7,274 nt of DNA from contig CAADYN010000152.1 in NCBI GenBank assembly GCA_900753285.1, forward strand, positions 1-7,274. The letters run 5' to 3'. Positions within the stretch are counted from its first letter, which is position 1; each line of letters starts with the position of its first letter. Below are positions 1 to 6,454 of this stretch, in pieces. The position numbers and the translations under genes were made by a program. The notes beneath the pieces were generated by a model that worked only from the letters and a program-made list of their open reading frames with translations, was not told where the DNA came from and made no database searches. The DNA comes from Clostridia bacterium (GTDB lineage: Bacteria > Bacillota > Clostridia > Oscillospirales > CAG-272).

Positions 1-277
1 AGTTTCTAACCTGCTCGAAGCTTCTGCCTGCCGCAAACATTGCGAATGTGGACGCGAAGGGAATCTTTCCGCAGAGGGACATACCTACGGCAACGCAGAT
101 GAGGTTGTTTTCTGCTATACCGCAGTCAAAGAATCTGTCGGGGAACGCTTTCTTGAATACGCCGGTCTTTGTAGCAGCCGCGAGGTCAGCGTCAAGTACA
201 ACGAGATTGTCGTAAACTGCGCCGAATTCGGCAAGCGCTTTACCGTATGCTTCACGGGTAGCAATTTTATCTGCCAT
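1..277 (-). CDS. Transketolase, C-terminal subunit (5' part only, cut by window edge)
   Basis: This is the first 92 residues of the C-terminal half of a split transketolase, the thiamine-diphosphate enzyme that moves two-carbon units between sugar phosphates in the non-oxidative pentose phosphate pathway. It should work as a heteromer with the N-terminal half encoded just upstream. Visible motifs are LDADL (residues 28-32), the GIAENN segment (53-58), whose Glu56 matches the family's conserved cofactor-activating glutamate, and FASTFAMFAAGRSFEQVRN (74-92), typical of the pyrimidine-binding domain. The ATG at 277-275 follows a GAAAGGA ribosome binding site (295-289) at 11 nt. The gene lies 77 nt after the N-half stop with no terminator between, so the two are probably co-transcribed. 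The rest of the protein is outside the window. Confidence 0.93.
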   Translation of the reverse strand, partial: MADKIATREAYGKALAEFGAVYDNLVVLDADLAAATKTGVFKKAFPDRFFDCGIAENNLICVAVGMSLCGKIPFASTFAMFAAGRSFEQVRN

Positions 278-354
278 GATTTTTATTATCCTTTCGATTT
301 ATATGGAAAAAACGGTTAGTTTTGGTGGTTCGTGTGTTTTTTCTCAGAATGAGT

Positions 355-1179
355 TTATCTCTCGCCGAGGTCGTGCATTGCAATTTCGTACTGTTCATCG
401 TTCGGAGCGGCGCCGTGCCATGCAACATTGTTTTCCATGAAGGAAACGCCCTTGCCCTTGATTGAATGGCTGATGATAACGGACGGCTTGTCCGTGCATT
501 CTCTTGCAGCCTTGTATGCCGCCTCGATGGAGTCAAAGTCGTGCGCGTTGCATTCGATAACGTTCCAGCCGAAAGCCGCGAACTTTGTGTCGTAGGGAGT
601 GGGGTTCATGACTTCCGCGATAGGTCCGTCAATCTGGAGACCGTTGAAGTCGATGAGCCAGCAGAGGTTGGAGAGGTGATAGTGTGCCGCGAACATTGCC
701 GCTTCCCATACCTGACCCTCTTCGGTTTCGCCGTCGCCGAGGATTGTGTAGATGCGCACGCTTGTCTTGTCTATCTTGTTTGCGAGAGCCATGCCGCAGG
801 AGGTTGACGCGCCCTGACCGAGTGAGCCTGACGTCATTTCAACGCCGGGAGTGTGCTTCATGTCGGGATGTCCCTGTAGATAGCTGTCGGTGTGACGGAA
901 GGTCTTGAGGTCTTCGACGGGGAAGTAGCCTCTGTGCGCGAGAGCGGAGTAAAGACCGGGTGCGCAGTGTCCCTTGGAGAGAACAAGACGGTCGCGGTCG
1001 GGCTTTTTCGGATTTTTAGGGTCGATGTTCATTTCTTCAAAATACAGATATGTCAGAACGTCCGCAATAGAGAGACTTCCGCCGGGATGTCCGCTTTTTG
1101 CCGAGTGAACAGCGTCAATGATTCCTACGCGGATTTCACGGGCAATTTCGGTAAGCTCGTTTTTTCTTTTTGTGTCCAT
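355..1179 (-). CDS. Transketolase, N-terminal subunit
   Basis: This is the thiamine-diphosphate-binding half of a split transketolase, 274 residues, as found in many anaerobic Firmicutes and archaea. Motifs in order: HSAKSGHPGG (25-34), SKGH (68-71), GSLGQG (118-123), and the cofactor/Mg motif from GDGE (148-151) to N179 in LIDFNGLQIDG, with a KGKG segment near 241-244. The enzyme is cytosolic and needs the C-terminal half encoded next. The frame stays open upstream to an ATG at 1215, but I chose the ATG at 1179. It has a GAAAGG ribosome binding site (1195-1190) at 10 nt, and the protein then starts MDTKRKNELTEIAREIR as the family usually does. The promoter at 1243-1271 drives it. No truncation or missing key residue is seen. 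The split form is normal for such organisms. Confidence 0.96.
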   Translation of the reverse strand: MDTKRKNELTEIAREIRVGIIDAVHSAKSGHPGGSLSIADVLTYLYFEEMNIDPKNPKKPDRDRLVLSKGHCAPGLYSALAHRGYFPVEDLKTFRHTDSYLQGHPDMKHTPGVEMTSGSLGQGASTSCGMALANKIDKTSVRIYTILGDGETEEGQVWEAAMFAAHYHLSNLCWLIDFNGLQIDGPIAEVMNPTPYDTKFAAFGWNVIECNAHDFDSIEAAYKAARECTDKPSVIISHSIKGKGVSFMENNVAWHGAAPNDEQYEIAMHDLGER

Positions 1180-1242
1180 GATTATTTTACCTTTCATGAA
1201 AGTTTGTATCGCCAATTTACGCTACGATTTACATACGTTTTT

Positions 1243-1271
1243 ATTTTAATATATTTTGTCTTCAATGTCAA
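1243..1271 (-). promoter_or_regulatory. Sigma-A-type promoter for the split transketolase genes
   Basis: On the minus strand, TTGACA (1271-1266) is followed after exactly 17 nt by TAAAAT (1248-1243). This is a perfect -35 with a 5/6 -10. Transcription would start near 1236, giving a leader of about 57 nt before the ATG at 1179. The leader shows no obvious terminator or riboswitch. Initiation itself is inferred from sequence only. Confidence 0.75.
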
Positions 1272-1312
1272 GTGAAAACTCGGCGGAGCGAAAATTAATC
1301 AGTTTTATCGCC

Positions 1313-1383
1313 GTAAATAAGAAAATTCCGACTGAAATCAAGATGTCTCTGCTTATATTCAGAGCAGCTTTCAGCCGGAATTT
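1313..1383 (-). terminator. Intrinsic terminator of the sulfatase gene
   Basis: Arms 1369-1383 and 1323-1337 pair over 15 bp. The single plus-strand mismatch (1331/1375) becomes a G-U pair in minus-strand RNA, so the stem is unbroken in the sulfatase transcript. The 31-nt loop holds a second 5-bp stem (1347-1351 with 1360-1364). Downstream on the minus strand comes a U-rich tract, TTTTCTTATTT. The stem begins 8 nt after the sulfatase stop codon. The position and the strand-specific wobble both fit termination of that gene. Confidence 0.8.
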
Positions 1384-1390
1384 GTCATTT

Positions 1391-2811
1391 TCAGTCAGCC
1401 TTCGTTTTGAGAATGATTCTGTCTTTTGTCCAGTTGTCGCGGTAGTAGGTGCTTGTATGGAAGCGGTCGCCTATGCGGTTCATCTCGGCGTACATCTCGT
1501 TCCTGAGCTCCACCTTCTTCTCAAAATGAGCGGGGTCAAGCGAGAGGTCGTGCATCTGAAGCGGGTCTTCCACGTTGTCAAACAGCAGCTCCGCACCGTC
1601 TCTCAGGTAAAGCGCGTAGGTGTATCTGTCCGTCCTGTACGCTCTCCACTCGTGACCGTCCTCCCATGCCGCCGTAGCTCCCGTACCCATCATCAGTGCG
1701 CCGTAGGGTTTGTCCGCGCCTTCTCTGCCGTAGACTGCCTCGGATAAGTCGCGTCCTTCAACCTCTTCGGGAATGTCGTCCTTCATGCCCATCATGGAGA
1801 GAAGCGTCGGCATGATATCGACAGTGTTCATGCATACGTCGCGCTCACCGTTTTGCAGCTTTCCGGGATATCTCACGAGGAACGGCACTCTCACCGCTTC
1901 TTCGTAGAATATGTTTTTCGCGCGTCTTCCGTGTGCTCCGAAAAGCTCTCCGTGGTCGGAAGTGAATACGAATATCGTGTCGTCTTCCAGTCCCGCTTTC
2001 TTTATCGCGGCGAGCATACGTCCCACCTCTTCGTCAGCCTTCTCCGCCATCGAGTAATATCCCTTCATCCAGTACGGCAGGTTCTTTCTGTCCTCGGGGG
2101 AGAGCTTTGCCCAGTCGTCGGCGTATGGGTCGTTGTCGGGGAGATAGTTCTCCGGCAGAGTGAACTCGGTGTTCTCGAACATCTTGTAAGCCTTCGGGTC
2201 GCAGTTCCACTCATCCCACGGGTCATGCGGAATGCCTATGGATAAAAACAGCGCGAACGGCTTGTCTTCTCCCGCGAGTCTCTTCATCTCTTCTATAGCC
2301 ATGTCGGTCTGGCAGTCGGGTTCAAATCCGTCGTAGTGTATCTTTTCGGGGGAGTTCAGGTGGTAATATGACGTCTCTCCGTAGTTTCGTGATGGAAGTT
2401 GTACGCCGCGAAAAGTCCGTTGAAGCCGAGACGGTCTCTTCCCTCGGGTATGTAGGAGTTCTTCGGGTCCGCGTGGTGTCCGAGCTGATTTGCGTACATA
2501 TGCCACTTGCCGATATACGCGGTGTTGTAGCCTTCGTCGTCAAGCACATCCGCGAAGGAACGGTGATTCGGGTTCAGTCTTATCTCGTTTATTACCATGC
2601 CCGTGCTCGTCGTGTACTTTCCCGTGAAGAGTGAGGCTCTGTAGGGCGCGCATACGGGATGACCGGACACGGCGTTGATGAGATTGCAGCTGTCGTGTGA
2701 GAGCGCGTCAATGTTCGGCGTTATCGCTTTCTTGTCGCCGTAGTAGCCCATGCTGCAAAGTCTGAGCTGATCGGCGAACATATAAATGAGGTTAGGTTTT
2801 TTCTGGCTCAT
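1391..2811 (-). pseudogene. Type I (formylglycine) sulfatase, single-base frameshift
   Basis: Two overlapping minus-strand frames together encode one sulfatase of the alkaline-phosphatase superfamily, which hydrolyses sulfate esters. The first frame (from ATG 2811) carries MFADQ with metal-ligand-type D14, the C-x-P-x-R signature C54-A-P-Y-R58 whose Cys would be converted to formylglycine by an anaerobic sulfatase-maturating enzyme, and GKWH (101-104). It then runs off-frame after H141/E142. The second frame resumes at N (codon 2386-2384) with NYGETSYYHL and carries FTSDHGE and a downstream Lys in AKNIFYEEAVRVP, ending at 1391. Adding one A in the GAAAC run at 2388-2384 gives a continuous 473-residue protein of normal length. 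The start has GGAG (2821-2818) at 6 nt. There is no signal peptide, so it is probably cytosolic. The substrate cannot be told. Either the gene is recently broken or the base is a sequencing error; I see no slippery heptamer for programmed shifting. Confidence 0.88.
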
Positions 2812-2842
2812 GTTTTTCTCCGAAAATATTGTTATCTACATT

Positions 2843-2871
2843 ATTATATACGAGAATTATGTTAAAATCAA
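2843..2871 (-). promoter_or_regulatory. Promoter of the sulfatase gene, with overlapping dyad
   Basis: On the minus strand, TTGATT (2871-2866) and a perfect TATAAT (2848-2843) are separated by 17 nt. Transcription would start near 2836, about 25 nt before the ATG at 2811. A perfect ATGTT-N6-AACAT dyad (2859-2874) covers the -35 and part of the spacer, where a repressor could act. No regulator is identified here. Confidence 0.72.
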
Positions 2872-2963
2872 CATGAAAGCCGAAAAAACACCCACAAAAA
2901 GTCAAAGTAAAATTCTGTCCGTTATTTTTACCTTTCTGTCATTATGATTATGTGCTTATCCCC

Positions 2964-2991
2964 TTGACAAGAGCGGTTTTTTTTATATAAT
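2964..2991 (+). promoter_or_regulatory. Perfect-hexamer promoter of the Gfo/Idh/MocA gene
   Basis: TTGACA (2964-2969) and TATAAT (2986-2991) both match the sigma-A consensus fully, with a 16-nt spacer that includes a T8 run. The start would be near 2998, giving a leader of about 123 nt before ATG 3121. Together with the sulfatase promoter it makes the 309-nt gap 2812-3120 a divergent regulatory region. Between the two promoters (about 2875-2960) I see nothing further of note. Confidence 0.8.
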
Positions 2992-3078
2992 ATATAGTTG
3001 TAGGGACTCTCTCCCGCACATATTAAGGATGAAATTTGTTTTGGCTTTAGATAAACAATCGCCTTTGAACAATATTAT

Positions 3079-3105
3079 TACCGCGTCGGTACGTTATGGG
3101 CGCGG
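3079..3105 (+). promoter_or_regulatory. Two overlapping dyads just before the dehydrogenase RBS
   Basis: TACCG (3079-3083) pairs with CGGTA (3087-3091) around a CGT loop. Overlapping it, CCGCG (3081-3085) can instead pair with CGCGG (3101-3105), ending 5 nt before the GGAG at 3111. The two pairings exclude each other. They might be an operator or a translational switch, or chance GC-rich palindromes. This is a low-confidence call from pairing alone. Confidence 0.25.
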
Positions 3106-3120
3106 AGATTGGAGCTGAAT

Positions 3121-4167
3121 ATGAAAAAGAATGCTGCCGTAATCGGATATGGCGGAATGGGCGCGGGATTCCATGTAAAGAACCTGCTCACAAGCGACGT
3201 GTGCAACCTTGCCGGAATCTACGACATTGACGAAAAGAAGTGCGAGCTTGCGAGAAAGAACAGCATCAAGGTTTATTCCAGCCGCGAGGAGCTTCTTTCC
3301 GACCCGACAATTGACATGGTAACCATAGCTACACCGAACGACGTTCACGAGGAGATAGCTATAGACGCGCTGAACCACGGCAAGAATGTCATCAGCGAAA
3401 AGCCTGTCACACTCTCCATGGAAAGCCTTGAGAGAATGATAGCCGCAGCTAAAGCAAACCACAAGATTTTCTCCGTTCACCAGAACAGAAGATTCGACGT
3501 AGACGCTCTTGCTATGAAGAAGATTCACGACAGCGGAGAAATCGGCGAGGTCATCAACATTGAGTCAAGAATTCACGGAAGCCGCGGTATTCCCTCCGAC
3601 TGGAGAGGCATAAAAAAGTACGGCGGCGGTATGCTCTATGACTGGGGCGTACACATCATCGACCAGGCGTGCATGATACTCGGCTACGACATCGCGTCCG
3701 TTCGCTGCACATTCGACCACATCACAAACGACGAGGTTGACGACGGATTCCAGCTTTGGCTCGAGTTCAAGAACGGTCAGAAGGCTTATCTCGAAGTCGG
3801 CACATACAACTTCATCGCTATGCCCCGCTTCTACATGAGAGCTAAGGGCGGCAGCGCTATCATCACCGACTGGAGAGTTCCCGCTCACGTTGTAAAGTGC
3901 AAGGCATGGAACGAGGCAGATGTTCTTCCCGTACAGAACGCAAGCGGTCTTACAAAGACTATGGCTCCGAGAGACAGCATTACCGTTGACGAATACGATA
4001 TCGAAAAGCCGCACTCCGATGTTCACGATTACTACCGCAACTTCGTCCGTGCGATCGACGGTCTTGAAGAGCAGATGGTAACTCACGACCAGATGAGATG
4101 CGTGCTGAAGATAATACTCGACGCGTTCAAGTCAGCTGAAAACGGCGGCGAAAAGGTCGTTTGGTAA
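3121..4167 (+). CDS. Gfo/Idh/MocA-family NAD(P)-dependent oxidoreductase
   Basis: This is a soluble, 348-residue dehydrogenase of the glucose-fructose oxidoreductase / inositol dehydrogenase / MocA family, the usual length. The N-terminal Rossmann fold shows GYGGMG (9-14), an acidic YDID (34-37) at the end of the second strand, IATPN (69-73), and the E93-K94-P95 signature whose Lys is catalytic in the family. The C-terminal domain has QNRRFD (121-126) and GGGMLYDWGVHIID (168-181), with D174 and H178 as the usual active-site pair. The frame opens at a TTG at 3109, but that TTG lies in the ribosome binding site. ATG 3121 has GGAG (3111-3114) at 6 nt and is the start I chose. The exact substrate is unknown; family members oxidise sugars, inositols or amino sugars. 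Its divergent neighbour is a sulfatase, which suggests sugar breakdown, but this is inference. Confidence 0.93.
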   Translation: MKKNAAVIGYGGMGAGFHVKNLLTSDVCNLAGIYDIDEKKCELARKNSIKVYSSREELLSDPTIDMVTIATPNDVHEEIAIDALNHGKNVISEKPVTLSMESLERMIAAAKANHKIFSVHQNRRFDVDALAMKKIHDSGEIGEVINIESRIHGSRGIPSDWRGIKKYGGGMLYDWGVHIIDQACMILGYDIASVRCTFDHITNDEVDDGFQLWLEFKNGQKAYLEVGTYNFIAMPRFYMRAKGGSAIITDWRVPAHVVKCKAWNEADVLPVQNASGLTKTMAPRDSITVDEYDIEKPHSDVHDYYRNFVRAIDGLEEQMVTHDQMRCVLKIILDAFKSAENGGEKVVW

Positions 4168-4182
4168 ATTTATTAGGATAAA

Positions 4183-4216
4183 AAAGAGTCCGGCTGAAAC
4201 AATGTCGGACTTTTTC
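4183..4216 (+). terminator. Intrinsic terminator after the oxidoreductase gene
   Basis: AGTCCG (4187-4192) pairs with CGGACT (4206-4211). The stem extends through a G-U and A-U pairs into the flanking A and T runs, with a 13-nt loop, then TTTTTCT. It starts 15 nt after the oxidoreductase stop and ends only about 4 nt before the cinA ribosome binding site. It could also work on the minus strand, but no minus gene ends here. Confidence 0.82.
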
Positions 4217-4230
4217 TGTGAGGTTGAAAT

Positions 4231-4725
4231 ATGGAAACAAAAATTGCCGCGGAGCTTATAGACGAGCTGAGACGGCGCAGAATGACTGTAGGCACGGCTG
4301 AAAGCTGCACTGCCGGTATGATATCCGCCGAGATTGCCGACGTTCCGGGAGCTTCTGACGTGCTTGTCGGAGGGATTGTATCATACGCGAATGAGGTGAA
4401 GGAGGAGCTGCTCGAGGTTCCGGCGTCGGTTATCGAAACTGTCGGTGCTGTCTCCGAGGAATGTGCGAGATACATGGCAGCCGGAGCCTTAAAAAAGCTG
4501 TGCTGTGACATAACGGTGTCTGTTACCGGTATAGCAGGACCCGGCGGCGGAACACCCGAAAAGCCTGTGGGAACGGTGTGCTTCGGAGTGGCTGACGAAA
4601 ATGGAGTTTACACCGAGACGATGCACTTCTGCCGCGAGAGGGAATACTCAAGGTCGGAGGTAAGACAAATGACCGCCGAGCACGCGATGAAGCTTGTACT
4701 TGAAAGAGTGCGCGGAGAATTTTAA
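4231..4725 (+). CDS. pncC: Stand-alone CinA C-terminal domain (PncC-type nicotinamide-nucleotide amidase)
   Basis: This is a 164-residue protein consisting only of the CinA C-terminal domain. The family member PncC deamidates nicotinamide mononucleotide to nicotinic acid mononucleotide, recycling NMN in the pyridine nucleotide cycle. The N-terminal molybdopterin-binding-like domain of full CinA is absent, a common arrangement. Signature segments: TAESCTAG (22-29), GGIVSYANEVKEELL (47-61), and TGIAGPGGGTPEKPVGTVCFG (99-119 region), all well kept. The start at ATG 4231 has GAGG (4220-4223) at 7 nt. The gene begins 63 nt after the oxidoreductase stop with a terminator in between and no convincing promoter of its own. 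It may depend on read-through or on a promoter inside the upstream gene. It converges on the uracil permease across a shared terminator. The biochemical activity is assigned by family only. Confidence 0.9.
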   Translation: METKIAAELIDELRRRRMTVGTAESCTAGMISAEIADVPGASDVLVGGIVSYANEVKEELLEVPASVIETVGAVSEECARYMAAGALKKLCCDITVSVTGIAGPGGGTPEKPVGTVCFGVADENGVYTETMHFCREREYSRSEVRQMTAEHAMKLVLERVRGEF

Positions 4726-4734
4726 ACAGCAAAC

Positions 4735-4779
4735 AAAAAAAGACTGACTTCCGTTATTGTGAAGCCAGCCTTTTGTTTT
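4735..4779. terminator. Bidirectional terminator between cinA and the uracil permease
   Basis: Arms 4741-4751 and 4761-4771 pair around a 9-nt loop. On the plus strand two positions are A/C mismatches; on the minus strand the same positions are G-U pairs, giving an unbroken 11-bp stem followed by T7 (4741-4735). It is therefore stronger for the permease (minus). The plus strand also has TTTTGTTTT after the stem, so it can serve cinA too. It fills the 57-nt convergent gap. Confidence 0.85.
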
Positions 4780-4782
4780 GGA

Positions 4783-6138
4783 TTACTTTGACTTTTTCTC
4801 TGCCTTGCTGCCGCCGAGCATCTGGTTTACGATGATACCGAGGATGAGCGCGGCTGCAATGGAGGTGATGGTTACCTGACCGAACGTAACAGCAAGTCCG
4901 CCGATACCGCAGATGAGGATGGTTGATACAACGAAGAGGTTCTTGTTGTCTTCGAGGTCGACCTTCTGTACCATCTTAAGACCGGATACTGCGATGAAGC
5001 CGTAGAGCGCTATGCAGACGCCGCCCATTACGCAGGAAGGAATGGAGTTAACGAATGCTACAAAGGGTGAGAGGAAGGAGATGATGATTGCGAGAACCGC
5101 GGTGGTGATGATTGTCGCAACGGAAGCGTTACCTGTGATAGCTACGCAGGCGATGGATTCACCGTAGGTTGTGTTGGGGCATCCGCCGAATATTGCGCCT
5201 ACCATGGAGCCTACGCCGTCGCCGAGAAGTGTGCGGGAAAGTCCGGGGTCGGTGAGAAGGTCTTTTTCGATGATTGTGGAGATGTTCTTGTGGTCTGCAA
5301 CGTGCTCGGCGAATACTACGAGAGCTACGGGAACATATGCAGCTGCGATTGTGCCGATGTACTGACCGGTAATCTCGCTGAATCCGCCGAGAGCCTTGAT
5401 GAATGTGAACTCGGGAACAGCGAAGAATGTGTGAAGACCGACGCCGCCTTCAACGAGGAAGTTAAATACGCTGAAGTTGATTACCTTGAGAGCTTCGTTT
5501 CCTGTAGCGTTGCCGATAACGGTGAATACTGCCGCAACGGCATAGCCTGCGAGGATACCGATGATGAACGGGATGAGACGCGCCATCTTTTTACCGAAGG
5601 TGGAGCAGAGTATCGTTACGAAGAGAGTTACGAGACCGCAGAGTATGCAGAGGTTTACGCTTGCCGTGCCTGTGCCGCTGGACTGGAGGTCGCCTACGGC
5701 ATTGCCTGCGAGGGAAAGACCGATTATAGCGACTGTAGGACCGATTACGACTGCCGGCATGAGCTTGTTGAGCCATTCAACGCCGACTATCTTAACGAGA
5801 ATAGCGATTACTACATAAACAAGACCTGCGAGTATCGCGCCGATTATCAGTCCGAGATAGCCGACTTCTACGCTTACAGCTCCTGCGAAAGCCGCCGCCA
5901 TTGAACCGAGGAACGCAAAGGATGAGCCGAGGAATACGGGGCTTCTTCTCTTGGTGAAGAGCACATAAACGAGCGTACCCGCACCTGCTCCGAAAAGCGC
6001 TGCCGCCGGGCTCATTCCGTTGCCGGTGATAACGGGAACAACAAGTGTAGCCGCCATGATTGCAAGGAGCTGCTGGATAGCGAACACTATCATCTGACCG
6101 AATTTAGGTCTTTCATTGGGCTGATAAAACAGTTTCAT
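4783..6138 (-). CDS. uraA: Uracil permease (NCS2 / nucleobase-cation symporter-2 family)
   Basis: This is a 451-residue inner-membrane transporter that imports uracil with a proton, for pyrimidine salvage. The chain is hydrophobic throughout, with many membrane segments and a Lys-rich cytoplasmic tail (KAEKKSK). Family marks include GSSFAFLGS (about 71-79), AEHVADH with E278, KKDLL-like EKDLLTDPGL, and PNTTYGES with E327. E278 and E327 line up with the substrate-binding glutamates Glu241 and Glu290 of E. coli UraA. The position of UraA His245 appears to be Asp here, with His one residue later. The frame is open up to an ATG at 6261, but ATG 6138 has GGAGG (6148-6144) at 5 nt and begins MKLFYQPNERP; the extra 41 residues would lie in a structured leader. 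The PyrR-type leader upstream supports uracil over xanthine as substrate. It is also known as pyrP in Bacillus. Confidence 0.93.
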   Translation of the reverse strand: MKLFYQPNERPKFGQMIVFAIQQLLAIMAATLVVPVITGNGMSPAAALFGAGAGTLVYVLFTKRRSPVFLGSSFAFLGSMAAAFAGAVSVEVGYLGLIIGAILAGLVYVVIAILVKIVGVEWLNKLMPAVVIGPTVAIIGLSLAGNAVGDLQSSGTGTASVNLCILCGLVTLFVTILCSTFGKKMARLIPFIIGILAGYAVAAVFTVIGNATGNEALKVINFSVFNFLVEGGVGLHTFFAVPEFTFIKALGGFSEITGQYIGTIAAAYVPVALVVFAEHVADHKNISTIIEKDLLTDPGLSRTLLGDGVGSMVGAIFGGCPNTTYGESIACVAITGNASVATIITTAVLAIIISFLSPFVAFVNSIPSCVMGGVCIALYGFIAVSGLKMVQKVDLEDNKNLFVVSTILICGIGGLAVTFGQVTITSIAAALILGIIVNQMLGGSKAEKKSK

Positions 6139-6174
6139 AACTTCCTCCGATGATGTTTGATTTGACGGGCGCAT

Positions 6175-6208
6175 TAAAAAAGTCCTGCCCATCATCCGAG
6201 GCAAGACT
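6175..6208 (-). terminator. Leader attenuator terminator of the uracil permease
   Basis: In minus-strand RNA, AGTCTTGCC (6208-6200) pairs with GGCAGGACT (6189-6181), 9 bp with one G-U and a 10-nt loop, followed by six U (6181-6176). It sits between the promoter and the gene, about 37 nt before the start codon, so it would stop transcription before the permease. Its 5' arm can instead pair with an upstream strand (6256-6249), as expected of an attenuator. Confidence 0.83.
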
Positions 6209-6248
6209 AAATTCCACACGCGCAGAAAAACGCTGTTTATATCAGCTG

Positions 6249-6281
6249 ATCTTGCCGACATCTCTGTATCGGATTAAAGAT
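6249..6281 (-). promoter_or_regulatory. PyrR-type binding hairpin (anti-antiterminator) in the permease leader
   Basis: In minus-strand RNA, CCGATA (6272-6267) and TGTCGG (6260-6255) form an upper stem capped by the hexaloop CAGAGA (6266-6261). Below an internal loop (4 nt on one side, 1 on the other), ATCTT (6281-6277) pairs with AAGAT (6253-6249). The hexaloop fits the CNGNGA consensus of the PyrR binding loop. The U-G pair two below the loop is kept, and the positions that differ from the consensus stem change as pairs (C-G to A-U, A-U to G-C). PyrR bound to UMP would hold this hairpin, hide the antiterminator strand GGCAAGAT (6256-6249) and let the downstream terminator form. The pyrR gene itself is not in the window. 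Confidence 0.72.
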
Positions 6282-6323
6282 AGAGCTTTTTGTAACGCGA
6301 AACCGTATTTTTTCGTTCGCTAA

Positions 6324-6352
6324 AGTATAACATATTGCACAGTTTGTGTCAA
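6324..6352 (-). promoter_or_regulatory. Promoter of the uracil permease leader
   Basis: On the minus strand, a perfect TTGACA (6352-6347) and TATACT (6329-6324) are 17 nt apart. Transcription would start near 6317, about 36 nt before the PyrR-type hairpin and about 180 nt before the permease ATG. It is divergent from the Nudix gene's promoter region. Confidence 0.8.
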
Positions 6353-6454
6353 GGCGGTAAAATTTCAATATTTGACAAAATTCACGAGCGGCTATGATGA
6401 AATTTTATCTGATATGATATTAATGAATTGTTACATGAAAATTCCGCGCTTCTA

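Noticed and set aside
278..354. Possible terminator between the two transketolase halves
   Set aside because: Only a 4-bp CTCA/TGAG hairpin followed by A, not U, is present; the halves are most simply co-transcribed.
1180..1215. Longer start of the transketolase N-subunit at ATG 1215
   Set aside because: No RBS at good spacing, and the extra 12 residues include the RBS of the start at 1179.
466..1275. Several open plus-strand frames opposite the transketolase gene
   Set aside because: They lie fully or mostly antisense to a well-supported gene, lack good ribosome binding sites, and their products are Arg/Cys/Val-rich with no known motif. They reflect codon bias of the true strand.
2381..2392. 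Programmed -1 frameshifting in the sulfatase
   Set aside because: The site reads CACGAAAC, which does not fit the X-XXY-YYZ slippery pattern, and no stimulatory hairpin or upstream Shine-Dalgarno was seen.
1256..2634. Open plus-strand frames opposite the sulfatase
   Set aside because: Antisense shadows of the sulfatase frames with no motif or RBS; the minus-strand reading carries the conserved catalytic residues.
5290..5904. A 204-codon plus-strand frame opposite the uracil permease
   Set aside because: It is the complement of a permease with strong homology marks; the product is Tyr/Glu/Cys-rich with no fold signature, as expected for an antisense shadow of a hydrophobic gene.
6139..6261. 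N-terminal extension of the uracil permease to ATG 6261
   Set aside because: It would run through the PyrR-type hairpin and the leader terminator, and it has no family similarity. ATG 6138 has a GGAGG at 5 nt.
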